From the NCBI RefSeq assembly GCF_024343575.1, contig NZ_RJUA01000002.1, positions 124,001 through 188,000 of the forward strand: a stretch of 64,000 bases of DNA, given 5' to 3'. The notes beneath the pieces were generated by a model. The model was not told the DNA's origin, did no database searches, and saw only the letters and a list, made by a program, of their open reading frames with translations. Both the position numbers and the translations under genes were made by a program. Source of the stretch: Lacihabitans sp. LS3-19. GTDB lineage: Bacteria > Bacteroidota > Bacteroidia > Cytophagales > Spirosomataceae. This document shows positions 44,493 through 53,263 of the stretch, piece after piece (position 1 is the first letter of the stretch; each line of letters begins with the position of its first letter).

Positions 44493-45275
44493 TTAGTTTA
44501 AATCTGTATCTGATGAACCATCGCCTGCTACCCAAACATTAATAGGTGAGCCAATTTTTATTTTTTCGCCGTCCCCAGCGGATGGGCTTTGTTTGATGAC
44601 AGTTCCTGAAGGCTTATCCGAAGGCTCATATATTATATTACCCATACTCAAGCCTTTTCCAGATAGCAATATGTCAGCTTCGTCTTGTGCCATTCCCACC
44701 AAACTCGGAACGTCTATTTTTAAGTTTCCATATCCATCTCCTACAACAAATGTTATTTTGGAGCCTTTCGGAATATCATCGCCAGGTTGAATCTCACTTC
44801 CATTTAGTTTGACTTTCAAAACAGTATTTTCTTCAAGAGCAGCTATTTTTTCTTCTCCTGCAAATAGTAAACCAGAGCTAAGTAGTTGGTTTTGAGCACT
44901 TGAAGTTGATCTTCCTACTATGTTTGGCATTTTAACCAAAGGAGCCGAAATAGAAGCTACAGTCAAATAAATTTTCCTACCTGTTTTTACATTGGCACCT
45001 GATTTAGGATAATTAGATAAAATACTCAACGCCTGGGCACCAGGTACAAATAAGCTATCACTGATTTCATAATCCAGGTTGTAGTCGTCCAATATCTTCT
45101 CCGCATCATTCATACTGAGCCCTCTTAAATTCGGTACTTTGATGGCATCTCCATGGTTTGTGCTCCATGGCAAATACACAAAGAAAAACCCAAAAAACAA
45201 AATCATTATTACTGAAACAATGATAGCCAGATGAATTAAAATGTCAGTTTTAGTATTGGTGCTGTATTTGGGCAT
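44493..45275 (-). CDS. Membrane-anchored protein with three PASTA domains
   Basis: I start at ATG 45275 (MPKYSTNTKTD); the longer frame starts with TTG. The 260-residue protein has one membrane helix (IHLAIIVSVIMILFFGFFFVY, about 15-35) and then three PASTA domains. Their openings are IKVPNLRGLSMNDAEKIL, LVKMPNIVGRSTSSAQNQLLSSG and KIDVPSLVGMAQDEADILLSGKG; the last unit ends VIKQSPSAGDGEKIKIGSPINVWVA. PASTA units bind peptidoglycan or beta-lactam-like ligands in kinases and penicillin-binding proteins. Here there is no kinase, so a periplasmic cell-wall sensor or anchor is inferred. Confidence 0.9.
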   Translation of the reverse strand: MPKYSTNTKTDILIHLAIIVSVIMILFFGFFFVYLPWSTNHGDAIKVPNLRGLSMNDAEKILDDYNLDYEISDSLFVPGAQALSILSNYPKSGANVKTGRKIYLTVASISAPLVKMPNIVGRSTSSAQNQLLSSGLLFAGEEKIAALEENTVLKVKLNGSEIQPGDDIPKGSKITFVVGDGYGNLKIDVPSLVGMAQDEADILLSGKGLSMGNIIYEPSDKPSGTVIKQSPSAGDGEKIKIGSPINVWVAGDGSSDTDLN

Positions 45276-45947
45276 TTTATAAAATTTTATCAAAAGACAA
45301 AGTAATTTGTTTTTATACGAAAAACCAAATCAAGTATTTGATGCATTACTTAGTTTATTTTGAGAATTGAGGTTTTGAGTAGAAATTTTTACTGAAAAGC
45401 ATTGAAATATAGACAAACTAGCTTGGAAATTTTGATTTTAAATAAAAAATGGAATTATCACAACTTAGTAATTCTCATTATGAAACTTCTAAAATATGTT
45501 CTGATACACGACTCAAGAAATTATTGTTTTGATGATTCGGTTTTGTTTATAGAAATTATTTTTTACCTTATGGTTTTTTAAGATACTTTCTTAATATCTA
45601 TAGCCATTTTCCTTATGAAAAAAATAAAAATCTCTGATTGCGATATAAAACACAGACCTTTTTTAAGTTTCAATACACCATAATTTATTTTTTTGAAAGT
45701 CTATAAGTAGAAGTATTTATAAAATATTCATAAAGTGTTAAACTGGTCATTTTCCTTTTCTAATAAAATCTAAAATATATCGGTTAATTTGCTGAATATC
45801 AAGTTTTGTCAAATTGAAAAAATCAAGAATGCATTGATGAAAAAAGTATTGTATTTATGAACTGAGGGTGTACATTTAAAATACCGTATTTTATTTATTT
45901 TTTTTCGAACGTCTACTGATCGTTATTATAACTTTTTAGCTAAAAAA
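45276..45947. other. Gene-free stretch of about 670 bases upstream of the giant gene
   Basis: This AT-rich stretch has no frame longer than about 30 codons with a plausible start and no tRNA-like fold that I can see. It probably holds the promoters of the PASTA gene (minus) and of the 1961-residue gene (plus), which start at opposite ends. I could not identify a clear TAnnTTTG promoter or any strong repeat. Confidence 0.5.
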
Positions 45948-48900
45948 ATGAAAACTATGAAAAAAATTTACCTAATACTATTAGTGTTTTCCTGCAATTT
46001 TTTTGCAGCGAAATTACTAGCCCAGAATAATTTATATGATGGAAAAAATATAAATCATTCTGATGGCTTTCTTATTGATTCAAAACAAAATTATCTTCAC
46101 TTAAATGAATCAGAATCTTCGAAACGAGAAACTATTTCCTTTACTGAATCTTTTACTGCAAAAGAAAGAGAATCAACAATTTCGTTAGTATTTCCAACGG
46201 ATTTTGATTTGGAAATATTTCATAGTAAAAATGAGAATGTAAATTCAAAAGCCTTTAAGGAATTAGAAGAAGAAGAAGAAGAAAAGATTTCAAATAAAAA
46301 TAAGCAAACAAAAGCAAAAAATAACCCTAAGGAATTAAAAGTCAAGAAAATAAATCAGGTTAATTTTAAAGCAATTAAAAATTTAGATACTCGTGAAATT
46401 AGTAAAAAAGATGCAAGTACTAATAAAGCAAATAGTATTGACAATTCAAGATTATTGAGCCAAAATTTGGACAATAGTAATCAAAGCCTGTTATTGTTGA
46501 ATCCTCCAACTTTTAGTATGTCTTATGACTTGACTACAATTGGACATGGGTCTACTTCCAAGTTGATATTTGTAATTAATAACTCAGCATCAGCTGCTGG
46601 GCTAAGAGATATAAGTTTTACGGATAATTTGCCAGCTGGAATGACAATTGCTAATCCAAGTAATGCAACAAATACCTGTAGTTTAGGGGAATTGTCTACG
46701 CCAGATGGAGGTTCAACTATTAGTTATTCTGGCGGTTCTATGGGTGCAAATAGTTCGTGTACAATTACGGTTAATGTTACAAGTAATACCGTTGGAGTAC
46801 ATGATAATATTACAGGAGATTTGACTTCAAGCTCAGGTAATAGTGGCCCTGCTTTTGCAAGTTTGACAGTATCTGGTAATATGCCAGGCTTTTCAAAAAG
46901 TTTTAGTCCTTCTAGTATAAATTTGGGGGAACGAAGTACACTTACTTTTACCATTGACAATACCTTGAATGCAAACAATTTAAATGGTCTAAATTTTACA
47001 GATATTTTACCTGCAGGAATGGTTGTGGCAAATCCGGCCAATGCTTCTTTAAATTGTTTTGGAGGTACTTTGACAGCTATGCCGGGTTCTAATTCTATAG
47101 TTTACAATTATCCACTTTCTGTTACGCCAACACTTTCTGCTGGAGCTAGTTGTACTATAAGTGTGGATGTAATTGGAAATACCTTTGGTCAACTTATCAA
47201 TGAAACAGGGAATTTGTCCAGTAATAATAACTTTAATCCATCAACATTAAATGGGAAAGCAGCGGCCTCATTAAATGTACTCACGCCACCTCAAATTTTC
47301 ATAAAAAAAACTTTTGCTACAAACCCTGTTTCGCCTGGAGGTACAACTGAATTAATATATACCATCTCGAATTTGAGCAGGGAATCAGAAGCGACAAATA
47401 TTACTTTTACTGAAAACTTAACCAATGTTTTAACTGGGCTTACAGCAACAGGTACTCCTTTAACTAATATTTGTGGGTCCGGTTCATCACTTTCTGGTTC
47501 TACATTATTAACACTTTCCGGAGGGAATATTCCTGCAGAAGGTTCTGTAACTTTTAGTGTACCATTACAAATACCAGTGGGTGCGGTTTTGGGAAGCTAT
47601 CCTAGTATTTCTTCAGCAATTACGGCCGACATAAATGGTAGATCAGTGATGGGGAATTTTGCCTCAGAAAATTTATTTATTGCGGATGTTCCCACTTTTT
47701 CTATGAATTTTCTGAATGACCCAATTCCAGGTGGAGGAATTTCGACTTTAGAGTTTGTTATAACCAACACCAGCAGTACCTCTGCCTTGACGAATATTAC
47801 TTTTATTGATATTATAGAAAAGTTTATAGCTGGCTCGACCTTAAGTAACCTGCCTGCGAGTGGTTCTTGCGGAGCGGGATCAATTTTCTTTATGTCGACT
47901 ACTATTGACGGCTTACAGTTTCAGATGTCGGGTGGAAATATTGACCCAAATAGTTCTTGTACATTTTCTGCTGATGTAAAAGTCTCAGAAAATATTAATG
48001 GAGGACAGTATACCAATAATACAAGTTATTTATCTGGAATCTTGGATGGAAAAATTGTTTTAGCAAATCCTGCGATTGATCAATTAGAAGTATTGGCTGT
48101 TCCAAGGATTTCGAAGTCTTTTCTAAGTAACCCTGTAAATCCAGGAAGTATTGTGAATTTGGAATATACTATAACCTATGATGAATTTGCTTCTGGAGAT
48201 GCGACGGATATCTCTTTTTTGGATAATTTAGACGCAATTTTACCTGGCTTGGCGGCTGTTGGATTGCCAATGACAGATATGTGTGGGACTGGAGCCCAAA
48301 TTAGTGGAACTACAAGTTTGACATTTACTGGAGGGGCACTTTCTCCTGGAGGTAGTTGTACTTTCATAGTGCCAGTTTTGGTTCCTGCTGGAGCTATTCC
48401 TGGGAATTATTCGAGTTCGACTGGTACACTAACAGCCACAGTTGGTGAGCAAGTTGCAAATAGTAATATAGCTACTGATGAATTAGAGGTTGGGGGAATA
48501 TCATTCTCACAAGAGTTTTTAACAAATCCAGTGATTCCGGGAGATTTAACTACACTTCGATTTACGATAGATAATACGTCTATATATGATGCAAGTGATA
48601 TCATTTTTACAAATAATTTAACATCGATAGTCTCAGGAACTTTGGCCGAGGCACCTCTTCCAGTCAGTCCATGTGGAGGGTCTTTTGTAGCAGGTGGTAA
48701 TATTTTATTGTTATTATCTGGTGCAACAGTAAATGCAGGTTCTAGTTGTACATTTGATGTACCTGTTAGGATTCCTTTAAATGCTACATCTGATACATAT
48801 AACAATATTACCTCGGCTTTATCTTTAACATTAAATGGTATAGCAAAGGTTTTGCCTGCAGCCTCGGGAAGTTTAGTTGTCAATAAGAATTTAATTTCTT

Positions 48901-51833
48901 TATCAAAAGCTTTTATTAATGACCCTGTGATACCCGGGCAAAATGTGACTGTTGAATATACATTAAGCAATCTTGGTACTGCTCCTGTTACAGCAATTGC
49001 ATTTTCTGAAGACTTTGAATCAGTTTTGTCAGGTATGACAATTTTAAGTGTAGGTATTAGTAATTGTGATGGAATAATTTCTGGGGTAGGAACAGGCCTT
49101 CTTGATTATACTGGAGGTAGTCTAGGTGTAGGTAGTTCTTGTACTTTTAGTTTGATTTTGCAAACCCCTGCCAGTGCATCATATGGGTCAGTGATAACTT
49201 TTACTTCAAGTGGTCTAACTGGAACAATTTCTGGGCTTCCAGTCGTGGGTGATCCAGCTTCAGATGATTTAATCTTTCAATCTCTTCAGTTTAATAAATC
49301 TTTCTCTGGTCCAGTAGTATCTGGCGGAACTACAACATTAACTTATAGTATTACCAATACTGATCCTAGCAGAACCTTTACCGAAATTACTTTTAGTGAT
49401 GATTTAGATGCATTTATAAGCGGTGCTGTTGCTACTAATTTACCTTTGAATGGTACTTGTGGTGCTTTTTCAAGAGTAAGTGGAACTTCAACTGTTAATT
49501 TTGCAAGAGGAGAATTGTCTCCTGGTCAAACTTGTGCTTTTGCCGTATCAGTAAAAATACCATGTGAGACAGTTGCCAATACCTATTCTAGCAATGCAGG
49601 TAATCTTAGTTCTGTAGAAATTTTGAATGCTGGAACTGCATCAGCGGATTTAATTGTAAATTCTGCTTCTCAAGCTTCATTTATTGCCTCTGGAGATTTA
49701 TGTTTAAATGAAGGTTTGCAACTAGGACTTGGCGGAGGCACGCCAACGGGTGGAATCTACAGTGGCTTAGGAGTAACTGATGATGCAAATGGCTTGACGT
49801 ATAGTTTTGACCCTTTGGTAGCTGGAATAGGCACTCATATTTTGACTTACACTTTTACGGATATTAATGGTTGCGTCACTTCTTCCACAGATAATGTTGA
49901 GGTATTTGCAATTCCTTCAGTAACTTTTTCCGCACCTTCTGATATTTGTGTAAATGCTGGTGTTCAATCTGGTTTAGGCGGAGGTTTACCAATTGGAGGG
50001 GTTTATGAAGGACCAGGTGTAACGGATGATGGAAATGGTACAACCTATACTTTTGACCCAACCACTGCCAAAGTAGGAGTGCATTCGCTATCTTATTCAT
50101 TTACAAATGCAAATAACTGTACCACCACAACATCAGATGGAATAGAAGTGTTTGCCCTACCAGTAATTACTTTTGCTGCCCCTTTTGATTTATGTATTGA
50201 TGCTGGCTTGCAATCTGGATTAGGAGGAGGATTACCTATTGGAGGAGTATACTCAGGACCTGGCGTAATAGATGATGGGAATGGTACAACTTACACCTTT
50301 AACCCAAGCATAGCTGGAGTAGGGTTACATACTTTTACATATACTTTTACAAACGCAAATAATTGTACAAGCTCTGAAATGGATGGAATAGAAGTATTTC
50401 CAAGAATCGAAATATTATCTAGAAGTTTATCCGAATTTAATGATGTCTTTGCCTGTGAAAATGGTTTAACTAAGATAGGAATAAATGTGGCAAATCCTAG
50501 CTTGATTGCCTATAAATGGCAGATAAATATAAATGGCATATTTACTGACCTTGCAGAAACCACGCCTTACGCTGGAGTTAGTACTGACACTTTGATGATT
50601 AATCCAAGTGGCTTGGCTTTAGATGGATTCCAATACCGTGCGATCATTTCTAATGGTTGTGAAGTTATTGTTTCTGATACTTTTAAATTAAAAGTAGGAG
50701 CATTACCTATTATTTTGCAACAACCAATAACTCAAAGTGTTTGCCTTGACAACGTTGCTGTTTTAGAGGTAGAAGTTAACGGTTTGGGGGTTTCATATCA
50801 ATGGCAAATTGATAATGGTGGAGGTTTTGAAAATGTCAATGGCCCTGAATATTATGGAATAAATAGCAAAAAACTTATAATTTCTAATTTTAGTTATTCC
50901 AAAAGTGGAAAACCATTTCGATGCTTGATTTATACTGCTTGTTTTCAAGTACCTTCCCAATCCGCTATAATTACTATAAATTCTGACGTTACCATTTTGT
51001 CTCAACCTAGCTCTCAGACAGTATGCGAGTTTAGTTCTGTTAATTTTTTAGCCTTAGCTGTGAAACTAAGTCCGGGAGTATTGAATTATCAATGGCAACG
51101 TAAAACAAGTGCTACCACATGGGAGAATGTTATTACTGGTGGTAGATATGTAGCGATTGGAAATAAATTAACTATCAACAATGTACCCTCAGGGTGGAAT
51201 GGAGCAGTATTTCGTTGTTTAATAAATGATTACTGTCAAACAATACCTAAAACGCTAAATGTAACTCCTGTTGCTAACGTAACTAAAAATCCTGTTAATC
51301 AAGAAATATGTGTAGGTAATAATGCAAGTTTTACTGTGAATGCTCAGGGAGAAAATCTAAGTTATCGTTGGCAAGTAAATAGTGGTTCTGGATTTATTAA
51401 TTTATTGGACGGGGGTATTTATCAGGGAGTTACTTCTCCTGTTTTAAATCTAAGTTTACCTCCTTCATCAGTAAATGGCTTTCAATATCGTTGTTTTGTA
51501 TCTGGAACTAGTAGTTGCGATTTTGTAGCAGATACATCGGCAATAGCTACTATTAGTGTAGGTATATCTCCTGAAGCTCAAACTGTTTTTTGGAATTCTG
51601 ATATTAGCACAGCAGTTCCAATAACTCAAGCTGTGGGATATATTTTAGCTATAAATTCTATTTTACAGCCAAATGGTAAAGCGGAATTTAGAGCAGGTAA
51701 TTCCATTTCCCTTAACCCAGGCTTTGAAGTGGAAACTGGGGCTGTTTTTATAGCTAAAATTATGAATCCTTGTCAAACCTCCAATGTAAGTTCAGGAAGT
51801 GGCAGTAAAGTGCCTAAAGAGCTAGTGAAGTGA
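45948..51833 (+). CDS. 1961-residue surface protein: DUF11-like repeats, Ig-like domains, GCx-type C-terminus
   Basis: A signal peptide ends near KLLAQN (residue 27). A charged linker (about 100-150, with a Glu run and many Lys) leads to eight DUF11-like repeats of about 130 residues (about 185-1220). Each has xxFxxNPVxPGxxxTLxFTIxN, then an ITF-x-(E/D)-L stretch, then GxSCTFxVxV. Three 78-residue repeats follow (LC-hydrophobic-NxGLQxGLGGG-x-PxGGxYxGxGVxDDxNGxTYxFDP), then about four Ig-like domains with xVCxxxxxxF...LxYQWQ. The last part (FRAGNSISLNPGFEVETGAVFIAKIMNPC) is the shared C-terminal module, followed by an unusual 18-residue basic tail ending KVPKELVK. It is likely a long stalk-like adhesin. 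Alternative start: 45957. Confidence 0.88.
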   Translation: MKTMKKIYLILLVFSCNFFAAKLLAQNNLYDGKNINHSDGFLIDSKQNYLHLNESESSKRETISFTESFTAKERESTISLVFPTDFDLEIFHSKNENVNSKAFKELEEEEEEKISNKNKQTKAKNNPKELKVKKINQVNFKAIKNLDTREISKKDASTNKANSIDNSRLLSQNLDNSNQSLLLLNPPTFSMSYDLTTIGHGSTSKLIFVINNSASAAGLRDISFTDNLPAGMTIANPSNATNTCSLGELSTPDGGSTISYSGGSMGANSSCTITVNVTSNTVGVHDNITGDLTSSSGNSGPAFASLTVSGNMPGFSKSFSPSSINLGERSTLTFTIDNTLNANNLNGLNFTDILPAGMVVANPANASLNCFGGTLTAMPGSNSIVYNYPLSVTPTLSAGASCTISVDVIGNTFGQLINETGNLSSNNNFNPSTLNGKAAASLNVLTPPQIFIKKTFATNPVSPGGTTELIYTISNLSRESEATNITFTENLTNVLTGLTATGTPLTNICGSGSSLSGSTLLTLSGGNIPAEGSVTFSVPLQIPVGAVLGSYPSISSAITADINGRSVMGNFASENLFIADVPTFSMNFLNDPIPGGGISTLEFVITNTSSTSALTNITFIDIIEKFIAGSTLSNLPASGSCGAGSIFFMSTTIDGLQFQMSGGNIDPNSSCTFSADVKVSENINGGQYTNNTSYLSGILDGKIVLANPAIDQLEVLAVPRISKSFLSNPVNPGSIVNLEYTITYDEFASGDATDISFLDNLDAILPGLAAVGLPMTDMCGTGAQISGTTSLTFTGGALSPGGSCTFIVPVLVPAGAIPGNYSSSTGTLTATVGEQVANSNIATDELEVGGISFSQEFLTNPVIPGDLTTLRFTIDNTSIYDASDIIFTNNLTSIVSGTLAEAPLPVSPCGGSFVAGGNILLLLSGATVNAGSSCTFDVPVRIPLNATSDTYNNITSALSLTLNGIAKVLPAASGSLVVNKNLISLSKAFINDPVIPGQNVTVEYTLSNLGTAPVTAIAFSEDFESVLSGMTILSVGISNCDGIISGVGTGLLDYTGGSLGVGSSCTFSLILQTPASASYGSVITFTSSGLTGTISGLPVVGDPASDDLIFQSLQFNKSFSGPVVSGGTTTLTYSITNTDPSRTFTEITFSDDLDAFISGAVATNLPLNGTCGAFSRVSGTSTVNFARGELSPGQTCAFAVSVKIPCETVANTYSSNAGNLSSVEILNAGTASADLIVNSASQASFIASGDLCLNEGLQLGLGGGTPTGGIYSGLGVTDDANGLTYSFDPLVAGIGTHILTYTFTDINGCVTSSTDNVEVFAIPSVTFSAPSDICVNAGVQSGLGGGLPIGGVYEGPGVTDDGNGTTYTFDPTTAKVGVHSLSYSFTNANNCTTTTSDGIEVFALPVITFAAPFDLCIDAGLQSGLGGGLPIGGVYSGPGVIDDGNGTTYTFNPSIAGVGLHTFTYTFTNANNCTSSEMDGIEVFPRIEILSRSLSEFNDVFACENGLTKIGINVANPSLIAYKWQININGIFTDLAETTPYAGVSTDTLMINPSGLALDGFQYRAIISNGCEVIVSDTFKLKVGALPIILQQPITQSVCLDNVAVLEVEVNGLGVSYQWQIDNGGGFENVNGPEYYGINSKKLIISNFSYSKSGKPFRCLIYTACFQVPSQSAIITINSDVTILSQPSSQTVCEFSSVNFLALAVKLSPGVLNYQWQRKTSATTWENVITGGRYVAIGNKLTINNVPSGWNGAVFRCLINDYCQTIPKTLNVTPVANVTKNPVNQEICVGNNASFTVNAQGENLSYRWQVNSGSGFINLLDGGIYQGVTSPVLNLSLPPSSVNGFQYRCFVSGTSSCDFVADTSAIATISVGISPEAQTVFWNSDISTAVPITQAVGYILAINSILQPNGKAEFRAGNSISLNPGFEVETGAVFIAKIMNPCQTSNVSSGSGSKVPKELVK

Positions 51834-51843
51834 TTTTTAAAAA

Positions 51844-51880
51844 TTTTATTTCATTCTGAATCTTTCAGAATGAAATAAAA
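51844..51880. terminator. Perfect 17-bp hairpin after the giant gene
   Basis: TTTTATTTCATTCTGAA and TTCAGAATGAAATAAAA are exact reverse complements with loop TCT, starting 10 bases after the stop codon. There is no long T-run after it on the plus strand, so it may work as a terminator or as a 3'-end stabiliser. Confidence 0.6.
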
Positions 51881-51984
51881 AATTAGGTGTTTAAAAAAAA
51901 AGAGAGATGCCTGAGAATTAGCAATCACCTATTTTGTCTTTTAGAAGTTTTAAATAACCTTTTAATTTTAAAAAGAATATTTTA

Positions 51985-52587
51985 CTAGGAAAGTTTTTCA
52001 GCGAATGGCTTAAACATTTTAGCAAGATATTTTCCAATAATATCAAATTCTAAATTTACCTTATCTCCAATTTTCAAAGCATTTAGATTCGTATGTTCCC
52101 AAGTGTAAGGGATTATTGCCACAGAAAAGCCATTTTCAGTTGAATTGAATACTGTTAGACTAATTCCGTTTAAGCAAATAGAACCTTTCTCAACTGTAAT
52201 ATTTCCAGACTTTGGGTTATATTCAATATCAATTCTATAACTTCCATTTTGATCAATAATGTTTTTGCAAAAACCAATTTGGTCAACATGGCCTTGTACC
52301 ATGTGGCCATCAAACCTAGAATTCGCCTGCATGCTTCGTTCCAAGTTAGCAAAATCGCCAATTTTCCATTCCGACAAGCTAGTTTTTTGTAAAGTTTCTT
52401 CAATAGCTGTTACTTGATATCGTGAACCTTCTATATTTTCAATTGTCAAGCATACGCCGTTATGAGCCACACTTTGGTCGACTTTTAGTTCTGGAGTGAG
52501 CGAACTTTCAAATACAAAACTTACATTTGTTTGATTCTTAATAATTTCAATCAAATGGGCTTTGTTTTCTATTATACCTGTAAACAT
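51985..52587 (-). CDS. ribE: Riboflavin synthase, alpha subunit
   Basis: The 200-residue protein shows the two lumazine-binding repeats of riboflavin synthase. The first (about 1-95) has MFTGIIE and SVAHNGVCLTIENI. The second has MVQGHVDQIGFC and GSICLNGISLTVFNS, with PYTWEHTNL near the end. The enzyme dismutates two 6,7-dimethyl-8-ribityllumazine molecules into riboflavin plus a pyrimidine, as a cytosolic trimer. It stands alone here; I see no FMN riboswitch in the short upstream region. Confidence 0.96.
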   Translation of the reverse strand: MFTGIIENKAHLIEIIKNQTNVSFVFESSLTPELKVDQSVAHNGVCLTIENIEGSRYQVTAIEETLQKTSLSEWKIGDFANLERSMQANSRFDGHMVQGHVDQIGFCKNIIDQNGSYRIDIEYNPKSGNITVEKGSICLNGISLTVFNSTENGFSVAIIPYTWEHTNLNALKIGDKVNLEFDIIGKYLAKMFKPFAEKLS

Positions 52588-52666
52588 TTATTGAGTTTTT
52601 TGAAAATTGCTCTTTCCATTAGAGCAATTTTATTAATTTTATGATTCACAAAAATACGGATTTTTT

Positions 52667-53251
52667 ATGTTTAAGAATAAATTAATTGTGGGTATTGTAG
52701 TCCTAGGGATTTTAGGAATTCTTTATTATACATTATCAGGAACTCCCGGCTACAATGAGCAAACTTTAAAAACTTTTGAGGAATATAAGGAGCATATTAG
52801 TACTATGCAAGACAGTCCGATAAGGGAAAAGGGAACCTTCGATTTTTTTGAGCCAGATAAAGATTGGATTGTAGAAGCGGAATTTAGTCCTACTATTGAT
52901 AATGTTGATTTTCAGATGGATATGACGGATTCTTCAAAAATAAATGCTGTAATAGCTGGTAAAGGAAAGTTCACAAAAGACGGAAAAGAGATTACTTTTT
53001 ATGTTTTTGATGAAGGACAATCCTACCTTTTGCCTTTTCGAGATTTGACAAATGGGCAAGAGTCTTACGGTGGAGGCAGGTATATCAATATTCCGAAAGT
53101 AAATCTTATGGATGGCAAAATTGTGATAGACTTTAATTCTGCAAGAAATTATTATTGTGCTTACAGTTATGATTATATATGCCCAGTTCCTCCAAAGGAA
53201 AACGCCCTTCCTGTTGCTGTGAATGCAGGAGAGAAAAATTTCATCAAATAA
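52667..53251 (+). CDS. DUF1684 domain protein
   Basis: This 194-residue protein has an N-terminal membrane helix or signal (LIVGIVVLGILGILYYTLSG). The DUF1684 core follows: FFEPDKDWIVEAEFSP, FYVFDEGQSYLLPFRDLTNGQESYGGGRYINIP, and the hallmark C-terminal IDFNSARNYYCAYSYDYICPVPPKENALPVAVNAGEK. The catalytic role of this family is not established to my knowledge. It precedes the metalloprotease gene by 12 bases on the same strand and is probably co-transcribed. Confidence 0.88.
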   Translation: MFKNKLIVGIVVLGILGILYYTLSGTPGYNEQTLKTFEEYKEHISTMQDSPIREKGTFDFFEPDKDWIVEAEFSPTIDNVDFQMDMTDSSKINAVIAGKGKFTKDGKEITFYVFDEGQSYLLPFRDLTNGQESYGGGRYINIPKVNLMDGKIVIDFNSARNYYCAYSYDYICPVPPKENALPVAVNAGEKNFIK

Positions 53252-53263
53252 ACCAAATTAAAC

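Noticed and set aside
48407-48970. A 187-codon antisense frame inside the giant gene.
   Set aside because: Shadow of a repeat-rich coding region; low-complexity composition and no start context.
52588-52666. Possible FMN riboswitch upstream of riboflavin synthase.
   Set aside because: The 79-base divergent gap is too short for an FMN aptamer and shows none of its conserved stems.
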